DNA of 64,000 bases from Pipra filicauda. Lineage: Eukaryota > Chordata > Aves > Passeriformes > Pipridae. Location of the stretch: NCBI RefSeq assembly GCF_003945595.2, contig NW_024104303.1, forward strand, positions 2,203,001 through 2,267,000, given 5' to 3'. The notes under the pieces were generated by a model, which saw only the letters and a program-made list of their open reading frames with translations, did not search any database and was not told the DNA's origin. Shown piece after piece: positions 13,488 through 27,963 of the stretch (position 1 is its first letter; every line of letters begins with the position of its first letter). A program made the translations under genes and the position numbers.

Positions 13488-16400
13488 TTAAGACAAGAGG
13501 GTAGACAATGATAAAAATAAACAAGTGCTTATTTTGCTAATGCTTGTTTTCAGAAAAATATGTGCTGAAAATACCATGAAATGACCGAATGTACAGTATG
13601 ACAGTCTGAAAGTTCTGCTTGATGTTCCCTGCTCACTGCCCTGTATTCTCATGCACATGGATAGAGTATTAATGAATACAGTTACAATATCAGGGTTTGG
13701 ATGGCAGGACAAGAGCAAGAACACTGATGCCAGTAAAGATTCTTGTGGTGTCACTGGATGGCTAAGGAAGCTGAATGTTGATTAATTTTGAAGGGCAAGT
13801 AAGCAGACACATCCCTTGATGCTTGCCTCTCCTAGAAGATACCAGAAACAGAAAAATCTCTGTTCTTCTTCTCCCTTCACAGTTTGCAGAACAGCTAGTA
13901 AGAGTGCAGCAGAACTGAAGCTTGCGGTGCTGGTTGGTTTGACTCCTTATTATTTGAGGCACAGCTGTGATCATTCTCCAGGCTACAAAGCCTGCCTGTT
14001 AAAGACAAGCAGCTGGAGGCATGGGCTTTTCCTACAGCACTGAAATGGCCCCTCTGCCTTGCTGCATTCATCCCTAATTTTGCTAGCTTGACTTTGTTAT
14101 GGCCACTGCTCTGAGCTCTGTATAAAAATGAGGAGAAGCCAACAAGTATCATCAGGAGCTTCAAATGAAGTCCAGCAAAGACTGATGTGAGTTTGCGTCA
14201 GGGCTTTTCCTTTGTGCATCTCCCCTATGCACTGGTGCTGTGTTGAAGTTTACCTCAGCGTTGCCTCAATATTCTTTCCATTGTTAAAACAAAAAAAAAA
14301 TAAGGTCACCTCTGATTGGCACCTTCAGTGCATTGCGGAATAATTAGGGAGATTTTATTCTTTTCTGAAGAAGGAAAAAAAAGCTGTGTATCTCATTTAG
14401 AACATCAGAAGGACTTCTTAGAAGCAATTAATTTGCTGACTAGAAGGATTTTGCAAGCAATTTTCTTACAATGTACTAATAGCTTTTTTATCTCTTTTTT
14501 TTTTTAAACCCAAAAATTCCTCAGTGGAAAGACTTTTTTCCTGGAAGGTCTCAGATTATCTCATGTAGCTTCGTGTTTGCTTTAGGTGCAAGCCCTCAAG
14601 TATCTGCTAAAAAAAAAACAAAAAAACACAGTCATACAGAAGTCTTCCAAATTCATGCATCAGCTTGTGTGTTCCAAAATAATCTAACTTAATATTTGAG
14701 CAATGCTGAATTAAATCAATCAGAATGATCCCACAGGTACTATTTGGGGTGTATGTTGGAGGAGGAGTACTCAGTGTAGGTGCTTTGATTAGCTGGTATT
14801 GCAATAAAACATATTTCCAGTGTCCCCAGCTTCTCCCTCCTGGACGTGTGCTGGTACTATTGAGCACTGCTAGTGAGCACAACCTGTCTGCTTGTCTGCT
14901 CGGTTCTGTATGCTTTTTTAACATGGAGCAGTACAAAAGCTGGCAGCAGGAATTTGAGGAGCTTGGGTTTTTTGATCCTCTTGGCCCTGTTTCACCCCTT
15001 CTGCTAGTCCGTCAATTTACTGCCTCCTCAGCCCCATAGCTGAGCTGCAGACGTGCAGCTGCTGAAGGTAATGCAACTGGAAGTTGCCTTTGTGGTTTGG
15101 TATCAGTCTTGGTCCTTTGGGTGACAACTCATCCGTTCGGGGACAAATGATGTTGTTTGGTTTTCTGTTTCACAACCCTGCAACCATGGTCACAACCCTG
15201 TATTGTTTAAAGTGAAAAGATGCAATACAGTAGATGACCTAGACATACCAAGACTTTTTTTTGAGGACTGATAAACGTTGCCAGACCTTCTTGTTTTCCA
15301 CAGAGTATGGAAAAGCCTTTTGTTTTCCTTTTAGAGCCTGGCTTTCAGTGCAGCTGTACCATTTGCAACTGTTTGTTTTTACAACTGCTTGTGAGAGTCA
15401 GTGGAGTTACAGTTTCTTTGATGGCTGTCTCCTTGCTTGTATTCTGTCACCTCTCTTGGAGCAGACATCCCAGCCCTGCACCTAGAACCTCTTCCCGCAA
15501 AGCAATCAGGTGTGCCCAGATTTCGCTGAGGGAGGGCGTAGCATGTGGAATCAGTCAGACAGGACTGCATAACTATAAGGGCCATCAGACTACACAGCAC
15601 AAATTAGGCTTGCTTCTTGGATGCCACCACTTTGTCATTGTCTGCTTTTAGTCTCAGGCATTCCAAGTGTAAAGTAAATGCTTTCACAGCTGTCTTCTGT
15701 CTCTGGCAACCATTGGTGTGATTGCGCTGTATGTAGCTGATCTGCCACATCTGATGGAACTGTTATTAATGTTTTTTTAAAAGTTCTGTCCCTCTTTACA
15801 TAATGGTGATGTGCGTTTTTACCAGATCATCTCAATCTGTGTCTTAGTGTATTTTGAAAACTTCTAGATGTTTTCATTTTCATCTGGCAAAGATTTTCCA
15901 TTGGATGGCATTTAAATCCCTTATCCCTTGAGGACTGAAGTCCCTGGCAAGTGGAGAGTGCTAAAAGGGAAGAATTTTCAAGCTCTTGCCCTCCAGAAGC
16001 AGCATGTTCACTAGCAGGTCCATGAGGAGCCCTTCCATGAGCACAGCCACAAGCTCTGCCCTGGCAGCAGCTTGCTTTCTCCGTGTCACTGTGAGAGACA
16101 AGCCCTTAGTCTGAAGACAGGTGACAGAAGAAAATTGTTACTGTCATCTTTGACAGTCTCATTAGGGAGGCCAGGAGTTCAGTGGGAACAGAGATGCCTC
16201 ACTCATGCCCAGCAGCAGAGGACCCAGGACAAAGCTGAGCTGCAGGCAAGACCTGCTACAGAGCAGTGTTAACACCTCTTCCTTCTTTGCATAGTAGATA
16301 GGGGCTGGATTTAAATGACCTTTGTCTGGCACTTCTCATGAACACCCCTAAAAGAGATGCAGGTGTCTGGGAATCAGCCCAATTTTGGCATGACAGTTAT

Positions 16401-18849
16401 TTCAGTATTCTGCTGCTATACAGTTACTCCTTCATGTGTAGATGGTAGGAAGTGAAAGAGAAGACTCAGTGCCCTTTTTTTTTTACTTCATCATTGTTGT
16501 TCCTTGTTATCATAGCCAAAATCTACAGTCTTTTATAGGGACACTGGAGCGAACTGTCTGCTAGAGGTCAAAGGCATCACGTACTCAGAAACATGCAGAC
16601 TGAGCAAGCTTCAAAATAGCATGATAGTGCTCTTTTTTGTGGTTTCAGAGGCTATTTATGTAGAAATCTTTAAGCCAGTGGTGCTAACACAGTGCAAGGA
16701 CTATACTTGGATGCTTTTAGGTGCCATACTTTTCTTAGCAGGGTTAAATTTAGAAAAGGAGAGGAGACTGCCAAAGGTAGAGGGCTGTTCCTGTAAGCCA
16801 ACAGAAACACAAGGATCAGTTCAGTATGCCAAATCAAACTCACATCTCCAATAAATGCAGTGATTTTGGGAAAGCTTAGTCACAGGGAGAGGACACATCA
16901 CTGTCTAACCCAGAAGCAGTTTTAATGGTTAATCCTCTAAGTGGGTGAGACTGGGATTCCCTCATTTGTAGTGATGAGAATGTAACTGCATTCCCAGGGC
17001 CCATCCAGATGTGTACTGGTGAGAGAAAGAGCTAGCTGAAGATGCACTTTTTTTTCTCCAATATAATGCATGATTTGGCAACGTGATTCTTAATGGTATG
17101 AGTTGAAATAAAAGCTAAATTTTCTTAGTGCTGCCTTCTGTGTTTGCCTGAAAACTTTAAACCAATATAGATTCTGTAATGGTAAAAAAAAAAAGGAAAT
17201 CACAGAGAAGCTGCCACTGGAATCTGTCTATCTACCACCAGCAGTGAAACATTTCCAGTCCTGTTCACTGAATTTCCCATTTGAAATATGGGAAATACTG
17301 TTGCTACCACAGCAAAATTATATGCTGCAGGACAGCAAACACCCTTCTGATGGGGAGAAAAGTACCTATTATACACTTTTGCAGTGCTTCTCTCTCAGAG
17401 ATTAGCGTCATAGAATTTGATAAAACAATGAAGTATCCTTTTCCCTGACATCTAAGACCAAAGTTCCAGAATGAGGGCATCTTGTCCAGACAGGGAAAAT
17501 CAGATGTTCCAGGGGAATCCAGAGGCACCTATGAGAGCCAAGAGGTAGCTGCATCCCTTTAAACCCTGTCTCATCTTCAGTGTGAAAATATAGACCAAAA
17601 ATTATATTTTCTGCCCAAATACACTTCCAGCCTCATCTAGATAGCTTTAAACAAACACATATAGAATTAAGTACTAAAACCTGGATTTTAACCTTCTGAT
17701 AACCTTTAAGGATATACTTACCACCATCAAAATAGGAGTAGTTCTTCAGTCAGTGCTTTTCTTGAGAAGTGCAATGTCTTTCTGCTATCCCTTGGTTCTG
17801 TCATTGCTGTTTGTAGATGCTTCACTGGTAGTCGGGTAGCCTGACATATGACCTTGACACTGCTTGGGTGGTGAGGTGTGCAGGCAACTTAGTACAGGGT
17901 TGTTGTTCATGTACAGTCTGTCCAAGGCTGCTTCTGGCCTAAGACAGCAGTTTCATTGGTTAACATTCAGATGAGAGTAGAAAGTCTTTTAGGGGAAAAG
18001 GCTGTCCTAACATGTCTAAGACAGGCAGATTTTTCCAAGATTTATCCTATAGTGACATCTTATCCATGAGAGCTTTTCCCCTATTGTCTGCTTCACCCTA
18101 GAGCTCGTGCTCTTCCTTTTCCCAGAAAGGCACAGCTATCATGGTGGATTCTGCTCCTTAAAACCATTTTGTGTAACTGGTCTTGATGCAGTTCCATCAA
18201 GGGTTGTCTACTGCAGCTTCACCAGGTAGCTATAATCAGATAAATGTCAGTATGGCTATGTAAAGATAAAAGCACACACAGTTGTCCTGCAGTTGAGACA
18301 GAGCTGGTATATAATGCAGTCATTTTCAGTATCTCTACCCTTTGGTAACACTTTCTCCTACTTGCAGTCTGGTATTAGCATGGGAGAAGCAAATTTTATT
18401 CCTATTAAGGAAACAGATAGAGACTAATATTTTTCTTCTAATATTAATAATTTCCATTTATGTGAGAATCAAAGCAATCCTTTACATATTAAGTTGCATC
18501 CACCCATGGTTCATTTGGAATCTTGTGTTGCAACTGGAGCTTATCCAAACATAATACCAGTAACACTTAATGTCCTTAACAACAAAGAAAATACAATTAA
18601 ACAATCTTGTGTACCAAAGTTGTTTGAAATCTCTAAACAAACTGTATTGTTTGAGCATAGCATTGTGACCATGCCTGGGAAAGTACCAGAGTGCCGCGGG
18701 GGGTATATGGATTTCTGTTGGAAAAGTGGCCGAAGTCCCAAGTCATGACCATGAGCAATGAGTGCCCCTAAAGACTATCCTGGCTGAGTTTGGACTAGGG
18801 GATGAAGACAGGTTGCCAGGTGTGGGCTGAAGGTAGTTTTTTGGACTTG
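13488..18849 (+). other. LPAR1 intron interior, no gene seen
   Basis: No protein family is recognisable in this stretch. Short A or T runs occur (for example near 14285-14300, 14495-14505 and 14610-14625). Open frames of up to about 115 codons are scattered over all frames without splice-site or codon patterns that suggest exons. Confidence 0.55.
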
Positions 18850-19268
18850 TTGGAGCAGATCCAGAGAAAAAAGATGATCAGAAGGCTGAAGCAGAGGCTG
18901 AGAGCATTGGGGTTATTCAGCCTGGAAAAGGCTCTAGGCAGAATTTATAGCACCTGAGGGGGCCCTACAAGAATGCTGGAGAAGGACTTTTTACAAGGGC
19001 ATGGAGTGATAGGAAAAGTGGGAATGGCTTTAAATGGAAAGAGAGTAGATTTAGATTAGATATTAGGAAGAAAATCTTTACTGTGACAGTGGTGAGACAC
19101 TGGCACAGGTTGCTCAGAAAATTTGTGGCTGCCTCATCCCTGAAAGTGTTCAAGGCCAGGACCCTGAGCAACCTGATCTCTGCATCCCTGCCCATGGCAG
19201 AGGGTTTAGGACTAGATGATGTTTAAGGTCCCTTTCAATCCAAGTCTTTCTGTAATTCTGTGATTCTT
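18850..19268 (+). mobile_element. CR1 LINE, 3' about 420 bp
   Basis: The segment reads through the 3' end of CR1 in sense orientation. It has the TTGGAGCAGATCCAGAG block, AAGATGATCAGAAGGCTG, GTTATTCAGCCTGGAAAAGG, GACTTTTTACAAGGGCATGG, TGGTGAGACACTGGCACAGG, GTGTTCAAGGCCAGG, and the end signature GATGTTTAAGGTCCCTTTCA followed by TCTGTAATTCTGTGATTCTT. This covers the end of the reverse-transcriptase ORF and the 3' UTR. It carries many substitutions, is 5'-truncated and cannot be autonomous. Confidence 0.95.
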
Positions 19269-22200
19269 GTTTCTAGTTTTCCCCAGGTGTCTCTTGCCAG
19301 CTGTTCTTTGTCCTGTGTCACCATGACCCAGGAAGACCAATACTGGACCCTACTATTATTATTATGATGTGTTCTTTTTCCAGCCAAGCTTCCAGCACTG
19401 ATTTGGGACTATAGAAGCACTTGTGTTCAAAACAGAGCATAAGGGCTTGTCTATAACACTCAAAAGTTGAAAAAGACACCAAAATTTCCTCTGTGTGTCA
19501 GGTTTTTCGGCAACAGAGAAACTCCACGGGGGTCACTGTCTTTACATGGAGATAAATACTCAGATTTCTCTGGCAACAGCCAAGCTTTTATTCAGAAATT
19601 AGCTTCACATATCTTTATGAATTTAGAAATCAGTTGGAATCCTGACCATTGGCATTTAATGATTTCCTGGTTTTGTGTAAAGTGCTTTTTGTAGATAAAA
19701 GGCTTAGTTTCTCTCTTTGCAGGGGGGTGGTGCACCATCCCTCTGCTGCAGTCCACTAGGTCAGTGACAAGTTCCATTTTCCTTGATTTGAGGGATTCAG
19801 ATGAATGCAGATAAATTTCCATGGGCTCAAACTTTTGCTTTTACTTTTGGAAAGTGTTTTGCACATGATGTCTTGGCAGGGTGTTCTTTAAAACCATTAC
19901 AAGTGTTTTTGTGAAACCAAGGACTATTCAAACTCCTTTGATTTGCAGGTGTCAGTTGAAAAACAGTCCTGGTCTCCTCCATTTGCATTAGCACTTGAGT
20001 TCTCCTTCAGAGATGTCAGCCATGGAATACATGGGGACAGCTGGATCAGCTGGCCAGAGACCAGTAAACTCATTTTGCAGGACTGTGAGCATCAGACAAG
20101 GAAAGACATAAAGAGATTGTTAACCTGGGCTAGTGTTTGATGAGCACCCATGAGATAAACAGTCAGTTCTGGCAGCTTGCTACTATCCAGTCTCATTTTC
20201 TCTCCAGTTTTTCGTTTTCTTTTCAGTCCTGCCCAGGCTTTTCTGTCTATTTGCTGTTTCAAACTTCAGAAGCTTCAAATACTACGGGGATATGCAAGTC
20301 CTTGGAGACCCATGTGGTATTGGAAACATCCACAGGTGGTGCCAAGCTCCAGAGACAGGCCACTTAGCATCCAGCTAGGAAGACACACAGCAGATAGGAC
20401 CTCCAGAAGGAAAGTCAGAGGCCAAGTGTCAGCATACCCTGCCTCCAGCACATGGCAGCAAGCGCTCAGGGCAATAAGCACAAAGTGCTGCTGCAAGTGA
20501 GCTCACCAAAGACACCCCCAGCGGCTATTTACAAGTCCTGCTGAGGAAAACCTGCTCTTCATCACCTCTGGTCTGGACTTACAAACTTGAAGCAGAAAGA
20601 GAAGACAAAAGGGATTGGTCTCCTTGAGATTAGGGAAGGCATGATGGCTGCAGATGCAGTCCCACTGACCACAGTGTTTTCTGTCTGACAATCTCTATGC
20701 TCAGATATGGTAGTCATACAACAAGTGGTGCCAGTCAAGTTGTTGGCTAATGGTTGTTGTCAGCACCCTGTGAAAGACCACGATGGCCTCAGGTGTTTCT
20801 CCGGTTGGCCCTATGTGTAGTATGTGTAGCAGGAGTAGATGCCAAAGTGTGTCTGGTTTAAAAGAAACCTACAGATTTCACCAAAGAATTTGTGAGTATT
20901 TAAATGATAAACTGTCAGGAGCAATGTGGTGATGTGAGCATTGGAAAAGAACAGGTAGAGCAGAAGCCAGACCTGTAGCCTGGTCTATGTGCCGGCAGAA
21001 GTATCAATTGTGGTCAAGACTGTATGTCCATTTAGGAAGAGTTTTTTATTTTATTTTATTTTTTTTCTGAAAATAATAAAGGTGATGTGGATTGGAGTGA
21101 TGAACAGATACAAGTGAAATACTAAATATTAAGGTCCAGAATGAGGTGATGCTAGCATACGCTGAGCATCACTCTTTGTGGTCAAGGCTTGCTACTCCTC
21201 CCAGTCCAACCAGAGCACAGGCAGAGCCCCAAGGCTGCTTTCATGTTCAGTCATTTACGTGTTTTAAACCAGATAAATGCTTCAAGATGGAAGCAGACAG
21301 GTTCCTCAGAGAGGGGGCGATTTGTTGACAAAGATAGCCATGCCTAAAACACCAAATAAATTCTGTGCAGATAGGTGAAGACAGATATTTGAAGCAGACA
21401 CGTTCTGTGTTCCTGCTGGGAAGAGGAAATATGTTTTTTAGCAAGACATGATTTCTCTGTTCCTACATGATCCAGCCATTATTTTGTGCAAAGTCTGACC
21501 AAACTCGACAGCTCAGATTTTCAGAACAGGATTCAGGAAGAGGTTGGAGTGTACATGTGCATATAGCTGTGCAGAAGGTAGGAAATCAGGGATTGAATGC
21601 AATACTAGCAGAAACAGTTTCTTTTAAAATCCCTTTACAAACCCTGGGTGCAGGAGACTCAAAAATCTGGCAAACTTTTTCATGTGGAGTTCAGATACTT
21701 CGTAAAGCTGAGGTTGGGATTTTATCCATAAGCTGCACATTCAGAGCTGTTCAACTCATGGGAGACTAGAACAGGGATCCCCAAAGATGGGGCACATACA
21801 GTGTTATTAAAGACAAGCCGGTGGCTCATATCACCCACTTCTTCCCGTATGCCCCCTAGTTGTGTATTTTCCCTTATGTGCTCATGACCTCCTACTTCAA
21901 ATCATCTTAGAGAAGTACATGTAAGATGGTGTTTCATGAATAAGAATGTAAATTTTATTTACCTTTTTTGTTTCCTATTTCCTGTTTTACACTGCTGAGA
22001 TATCCCCTCTTTCTTTCACACACAGTCCCGCCAGAGAAATTTTTGGTTTGAAACCCAAAGGTGCCCATAGTGTTAAAGTCTCCCAGACATATGTCAGAGA
22101 AGGCAGCGTTTTGCACTCAGTTAAAAACTGCAGAAGGACTGTGCTATGAATCTCTCACTCATTCAGAATTTATACAGTTTCCTTGAATAAAGACACCTTC

Positions 22201-25200
22201 AATAAATGAGGCTGTTTTGATATCACCATTTTCAACAAGGCCACTCTTCCTGCTACCCCTGTAGGCTGCTCTCTGCCACCTGGGGTATTTTCCAAGGACT
22301 TTCTGTCATCCTCCTCAAGTGTTTTGCCATCTGTGGATGGAGAGGCAAGCCTTTCATATATGAAATTCTGCAGAATTTGCCAAGTTTAGCATATTTTACA
22401 TTTATTAATCTGGTCCATATTGTGGTAGTCACATTTTACTTATTCACATGAAAATTCCGTGGGTGGAAGAAAACATTACGCCAATGTTAATTATTTCCAG
22501 CAGAAACTGTAAAACCCAGCAACATCCGTGTTTTCATCCACCAAGAACTATCAGCTATATTGTACTAATGTTGTGGCAAAATCTGGGAAAATTATGTCAG
22601 ACCAGAATTAGAAAAACTACTCCTACGTCTGTATGTTTACAGCATGATAGATGAGCTTCATGATCGTTTGCATATGTAATAATTCAGCATTCATTTTAGA
22701 TTTCATGCTCTAATATTTGTGTCAAGGGAAAACAATACATAGTTGTAAATAATCACTACTGCATCTATTGCATGCAGTACTTCTGTCTATTCATGCTATG
22801 CACAGGATAATGCTCAGTGTGATAAGGAGGGTCATTGACACAGCTTGCAGATGGCTAGGATATGAAGGAGTGCAGTTGTGCTGCAGCTGATGAGCTTGCT
22901 CCTCAGCTAGCATAGCGAATGGCTTTCCCTGATGAGGGTAGGATTGCACCAGGATGTGGAAAATGCCAGGCATTTCTGTAGCCCTTTTTGGCTATGGTTT
23001 TGTTAAATAAAACAAATCATGCCCCCATAGCATTGCTTTCAGCCTAAAGAAAAACCTTTCTCCCTGCTGGTAGCAGTGATAACAGTGATGCTCAGTGTCC
23101 TTTCCTCTCTCAGTCACCATTGCGCCAGAGGAAGTGGTGGTGCAGCTGCCTGCACAAGTGCCATTCTCAGGGCAGGAAGGGATTTGGAAGGGATAACGGG
23201 TGGACAAGAGCAGATGGGCAAAAGAAGCAGATTATAATGATCCTGCATTTCAGCTAGAATGGATCTTTTCTGTCTTTGATATGATAGTGCCTTGTCCTGT
23301 TTCTGTAATCTTAACAAAACTGCAAACACAAGAGAGATTTTTTTTTCTCTCCTCTCCCTCCCTAAAAGAGGCCTTTTCAATATTTTTCACTTCCATGCAG
23401 ACTGAGGAATTTGCAAGAGGAGTGTGAGCCCATGCCAGGGTTAACACACAAGATAGATAAAACAGGGCACATGAAAGGGACACGATATGGTTAAGCAGGA
23501 GAAAAAGGGTGGTTCAGAATAGGTGTGTATTGACAAAGAGCTGCATCCTTCCAGATCCTCCAAGGGACAGCAGTGTGTGACTTGGCAGAAGCAGAAGTGC
23601 TTCTTTTATTTTGCTGTTTTGAGTTAGAGGAAAATAAATGTTTGCGGAATAAACACAGACTTAGGTTGTCCGAGGCAAAAGACAAAAAAAAAAAAAAAGA
23701 AAGAAAAAATGTGCTACTTAGGAAACACTTCGCCTGCTAACTCAAGAGGTTTCGTGAGTAGCCACCCAGTCTGGTATCCTAGTAATGAGTGACTGTTTCA
23801 TCAGTGTTTATTCTCGTGTAGCTTATTTCTTTTCTGCTGCTGTTTTTTTGGAGTTGCTTTCTCATTTGTTCTTCTACTTACTCGTTTTTGTGTGATTTAT
23901 CATGGTTGGTTTCATATGCCTACTGCCTACAACAGTTTTTACTCTCTTGCAATCAAATCTTGCTGTCAGGCCATGTCACTCTTACCCAGGGGTTTCTAAG
24001 CATCCAGCTACCATGGAAAGACAATCTGCACTGATGCACCAGATGTGGGTTCGACAGATGTGTTGTAGCCATATCATGGTCACTGAAAAGCCCCCAGTGT
24101 TCTTCTGTCACAGCTCTGCTAGACAGATAATGCACTCAGTCCTGAGTGAGAAATATAACGCAGCAGCAGAAAATTATATTATTGTGATAACTGCTTTGTT
24201 GTAATTATATTTCCTGCTGTAAAACATGGTTCTCAGCCCAAAGGGACCCTTTTCATCTTGTGTCCTTAAATCTTTTAAGTGCTATTTCTCTGGTTCCCTC
24301 AAGCTTTCCTGCCTAATGGCTAGCCATTCACTCTCAGACTGATGGGCATTTCTTCCTCACCCAGCCCTCTGGGGCCAGACCCTCAGGACAGACCTTGGCC
24401 ATGCACCGTAGGATGCAGCTGCAAGTGAGCAGCTTCTTCAGCTTCATGCAGTGCCAGTGCCTCCTAAGGACTGCTGGAGTTGGAGATGACATCCCGTCTT
24501 CAGGCAACAGTATTTTTCAGCCACCCAAGGACATACAATCTGCAAATTTATTCATGCATGTTGAGCTCTCCTAGTGCCATGGTACGACAGTGGCATATCC
24601 ACAAAGATTCAATTCACTGACTGCAACAGATCAACTTTGTATGTAATTGTAACTTGGGTTCAACCGAGTCTGTAAAAAGTTAAGATGCACATGAAAATTA
24701 CTAGCACTGTTCTTTGGGCTGCTCTCACTTCTGTTCCTGAGCAGAAAAATACATCAAGATTTTGGTGTACGCTTAAGGCTTTCCGGAGTATGGTAGCAGG
24801 AAGCTTTTGGATATCACCGTTTTATTAGATGTGATATTTTTAGATCTTCATTCTTGGTGAAATCAATGCATGACACATTTTTAGGAGGAGAAAAATTTAA
24901 CCTCAGTTTTAGCTTACTTTGACAAATACTTCAAGTAAGAAGTAAAAACAAAAAAAATTTCAAGCTTTGTTTTCCTTCCATGGTTAACAGATGAACTTTC
25001 CTAAATCTGAAGTAATAGGAGCCTAGCATTATTGTGTTCCTTGCATTGTATCTGACTCAAACATACCCTTATCATGACTGACACCTTCCAGTATTTTCTA
25101 GGGTATTAACAGTTAAATAACAAGTGAGCAAACCTGAGGCATTTTTTGTGTCACCATTTGCAAGCACTTAATAACTATTGGAGCCATTAGCATGATGGGA

Positions 25201-27930
25201 AGTTTTGCTAGGAAAATCCCAGGGGCTAAAGTAATAAAAAACTCACTAGACTGAATGGGGCTGGTTTCAATGGCTTTTACTTCCCCGTAACAAGTGAGCA
25301 GTCTGTGCAGAAGCTTGAAGGAAGGCTTGCTTGCACAAAGCTGTGGTCCTGGGTATTGTGTGCTCCCCTACCATCCACTGCTGTCTCATGGAGGAAAGTG
25401 GTTGGAAAGTCAGCCTGGTCTGAGGCTGGGGGCCAGGGCAGTGGAAAAGCCCACATTACCCAAGCAGGTCTGGAGCTGGACAGCATGGCCTTCTTGACCC
25501 GGCTCCAGGCCAGGCATGAGCAGCAGGATGACAACTTGCACAACAGTGACTTCCTTCCAGAGCTGGCTGGGACGGCAACCCTTTGTTTTTATCATTTTTC
25601 AGTGTAGCATGAGCTGCACATTTAGTTGCTTGCTCAACTACAGTCCGCTTTTTCTTGAGTGCAGCCGATCAAGCCTCAGCACATAGGTTATCAGACCTAA
25701 GGACTCCAGAGAGGCTCAGAAACTCCACTTGAGACCAGTGTTCAGTGCAGTGGGTTGCATGTGGACTTTTCTCGATAACTTTGGTGCTTTCTCAGGAGCA
25801 AATTCCTACCTGCCTCAACCATACAGCTTCTTGTTGCTGTTTTTAATACATCAGAAATTATGTCAACAGAATGTTCTGTTGTTTCTCAACAACAGATTTA
25901 AAAAAAAAAAGTTGGAAAATTGGAAGCTTTCAATTGCAACTTTGAACAACGCTAGGAGAGCTTTCCTGTCAGCTCCATTGTTCCCACATTGGACTTTTCT
26001 GCTGCAGGCCTGGTGAGGATGCTGTCATTGTCTTTTTTCCTTGAATGTAGATCGCATGACTTGCATTGTTCCCGTCTCCGATGTTATTTTCCCAAGGCAG
26101 CCTATAATGAAGAAAATACATGCTCAAGCTAGAACAAAGTCCACTGCTGCCTCACTAGCTAGGAGGCCAAATACAGCATGTACAGTTTCAGCAGTGAGTA
26201 GTTGAATTTGAATGATTGGCTTGGTTTCTGCAGAAACCAGCTCAGCAGAGCTTCTCCGTGCAGAGGATGGACTCATTATCAACATGGACAATCCTGCAAA
26301 TAAGGAGATGCAGTTTTCTAGTCTTATGGGAACAGGTACAAAGAAGGGACAAAAGACTGTAGTCCTTTGCACGGGTTTCAGGTACTCTTTTCTAGGACTG
26401 CTGGAATCTAAAAGAGCTGCTGACAAAAGCTATGAAGTGGATTCATGTGTTTAATGACACCTCGGCATGGGAGAGTTTCATCCTCCCCATGCTGTAAAGT
26501 TGCTGCCAGACCCTAACAAAGTCACTTGATCAAAGGATTCAGTGCTTTGCACTGGAAGCTGGTAGTTCACCTCCCAGCTTCTTTTCTTTGGCATGCTTTG
26601 TTGGTCAGCAAAGTGATAGGCATAGAGTGGCACTATGGCACCAATAGCTGCAAGAAAGCTCAGTTTAGGGATGCTTTTTGGTATGGAAAAGCCAGTGTCT
26701 GTCACCTGACACACTCTTCATGTTTGCAAAGCCCTTCAGAAAACATTCTTCTGTTTGATCTATGTACCTTTGTTATCCAAACATAAAGGTGTCTGCATAG
26801 CTTACAGTCATCACTGCCTTAACTGGAAATAGCTGGCACCTTCTTGACAGGCATGACGAAAAGTCTGTATGCTGTGGGAACTGACTTGAGTTAGCTGCTA
26901 GACCTGCAGAGAACATCACTGAATGAAAAACAGGAGCAGTATGTTAACAAATAAATACCAAAATGACTGGAGAACCAGTTTGAAAACAGTGCCCAGTGGG
27001 TAGTGCTGGGAAGCCCTTATTGCTGCTGCCTGCACTGATCCTGCTCACTGGTGGTAAGACTGATTTCCACTTTCCATCTCAGCCAGGAAAATCTCAGGAG
27101 GCCCATCTTTGTTCTGGCATGATTGGTGTGTAAGGACTTCCCCAGCAGTGCTTACACATAAAACTCCTCTAACCTTGGAAGGAGTGAGCACCTTCCTTTA
27201 ATTCAGTGTTCCCAATAAAGTACCAGGCATTAGATTTCACTTCTGCATTGAACTCTGAATTTTATTCTGGGCTTTGTTCTCCTCAGCTTTGCAAAACAGA
27301 GAAAGGAGGAGGGGTAAGGCTCTTTGGCTTTGACACTATTGAAGCCTGAGGAGCCTCTGAATTTCGATTGAATAGAGCCCTAAGAAAAGATCTGTTGAAG
27401 GACTACGTTTCAGTGCATTAAGGATGTGTGTTTAGGACTTTCCATTACATAATGAGGCTGAAATGGATTAACAAGACCCAGGCTTTCTTTTTCTTGAGAA
27501 TTGCTGCCTGCACTCTTTTTCTATTAATGATGCTTCAGTCACAGCACTTACAGAAAGGTTTTCTTTGTTGTTATAAGTTTGAGAAGTAAATTGCAGCATT
27601 GTTTCTCCTGATCAAGAGATTGATTAGTCAGAGGTCTCTAGCTGAAGGGAAAAAATGTTCCTCATTATCAAATTTAAATGCAAATGTATTTGCCAGGAAG
27701 AGTTTCAGATGGTGAGGAGGGCGGGGATGGGGCATGGGGGTTTGCCTTGCTCTTTTGATGTGTTCCCATAACCATTTACAGATCTTTGAAAGGCATCCTG
27801 CTCATCAGGTCAGTGAAGAAAGAGTGTGGGAACGATGCTCTTGAAAGAGAAAATTAACCATTGCCACTTCCAGCTGGGTGCTTCTTGTGATATTTTGATG
27901 AGTAATGGTGCATTAGTATATTTGTGGAGT
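19269..27930 (+). other. LPAR1 intron, 3' part, no other gene seen
   Basis: This is unique-looking AT-rich sequence leading to the splice acceptor. It contains a TTTTA-type simple stretch at about 21044-21066 and an A15 run at 23684-23698 preceded by two AATAAA hexamers. No second receptor exon is present, so the intron preceding the last exon is at least 28 kb unless an exon was missed. Confidence 0.6.
23684..23710. repeat. A-rich tract
   Basis: A run of 15 A bases is followed by GAAAGAAAAAA. Two AATAAA hexamers lie just upstream at 23633-23638 and 23648-23653, the second about 30 bases before the run, which resembles the tail of a retroposed transcript. No parental gene is recognisable upstream. 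Confidence 0.6.
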
Positions 27931-27963
27931 TTGTTGTGTTTTGTCCACTCTTTCTCTTCCTAG
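27931..27963 (+). other. LPAR1: 3' splice site of the last LPAR1 intron
   Basis: A T/C-rich tract ending in CTTCCTAG precedes the coding exon, with the AG at 27962-27963. The reading frame upstream of the AG stays open for 13 codons but is unlike the receptor, while the residues after it match LPAR1 TM6 exactly. That fixes the exon start at 27964. A strong pyrimidine tract and canonical AG fit a constitutive acceptor. Confidence 0.93.

Noticed and set aside
27924..27963. In-frame extension of the LPAR1 exon upstream to an ATG-like start
   Set aside because: The 13 codons encode part of the pyrimidine tract and splice acceptor; the receptor match begins at the AG.
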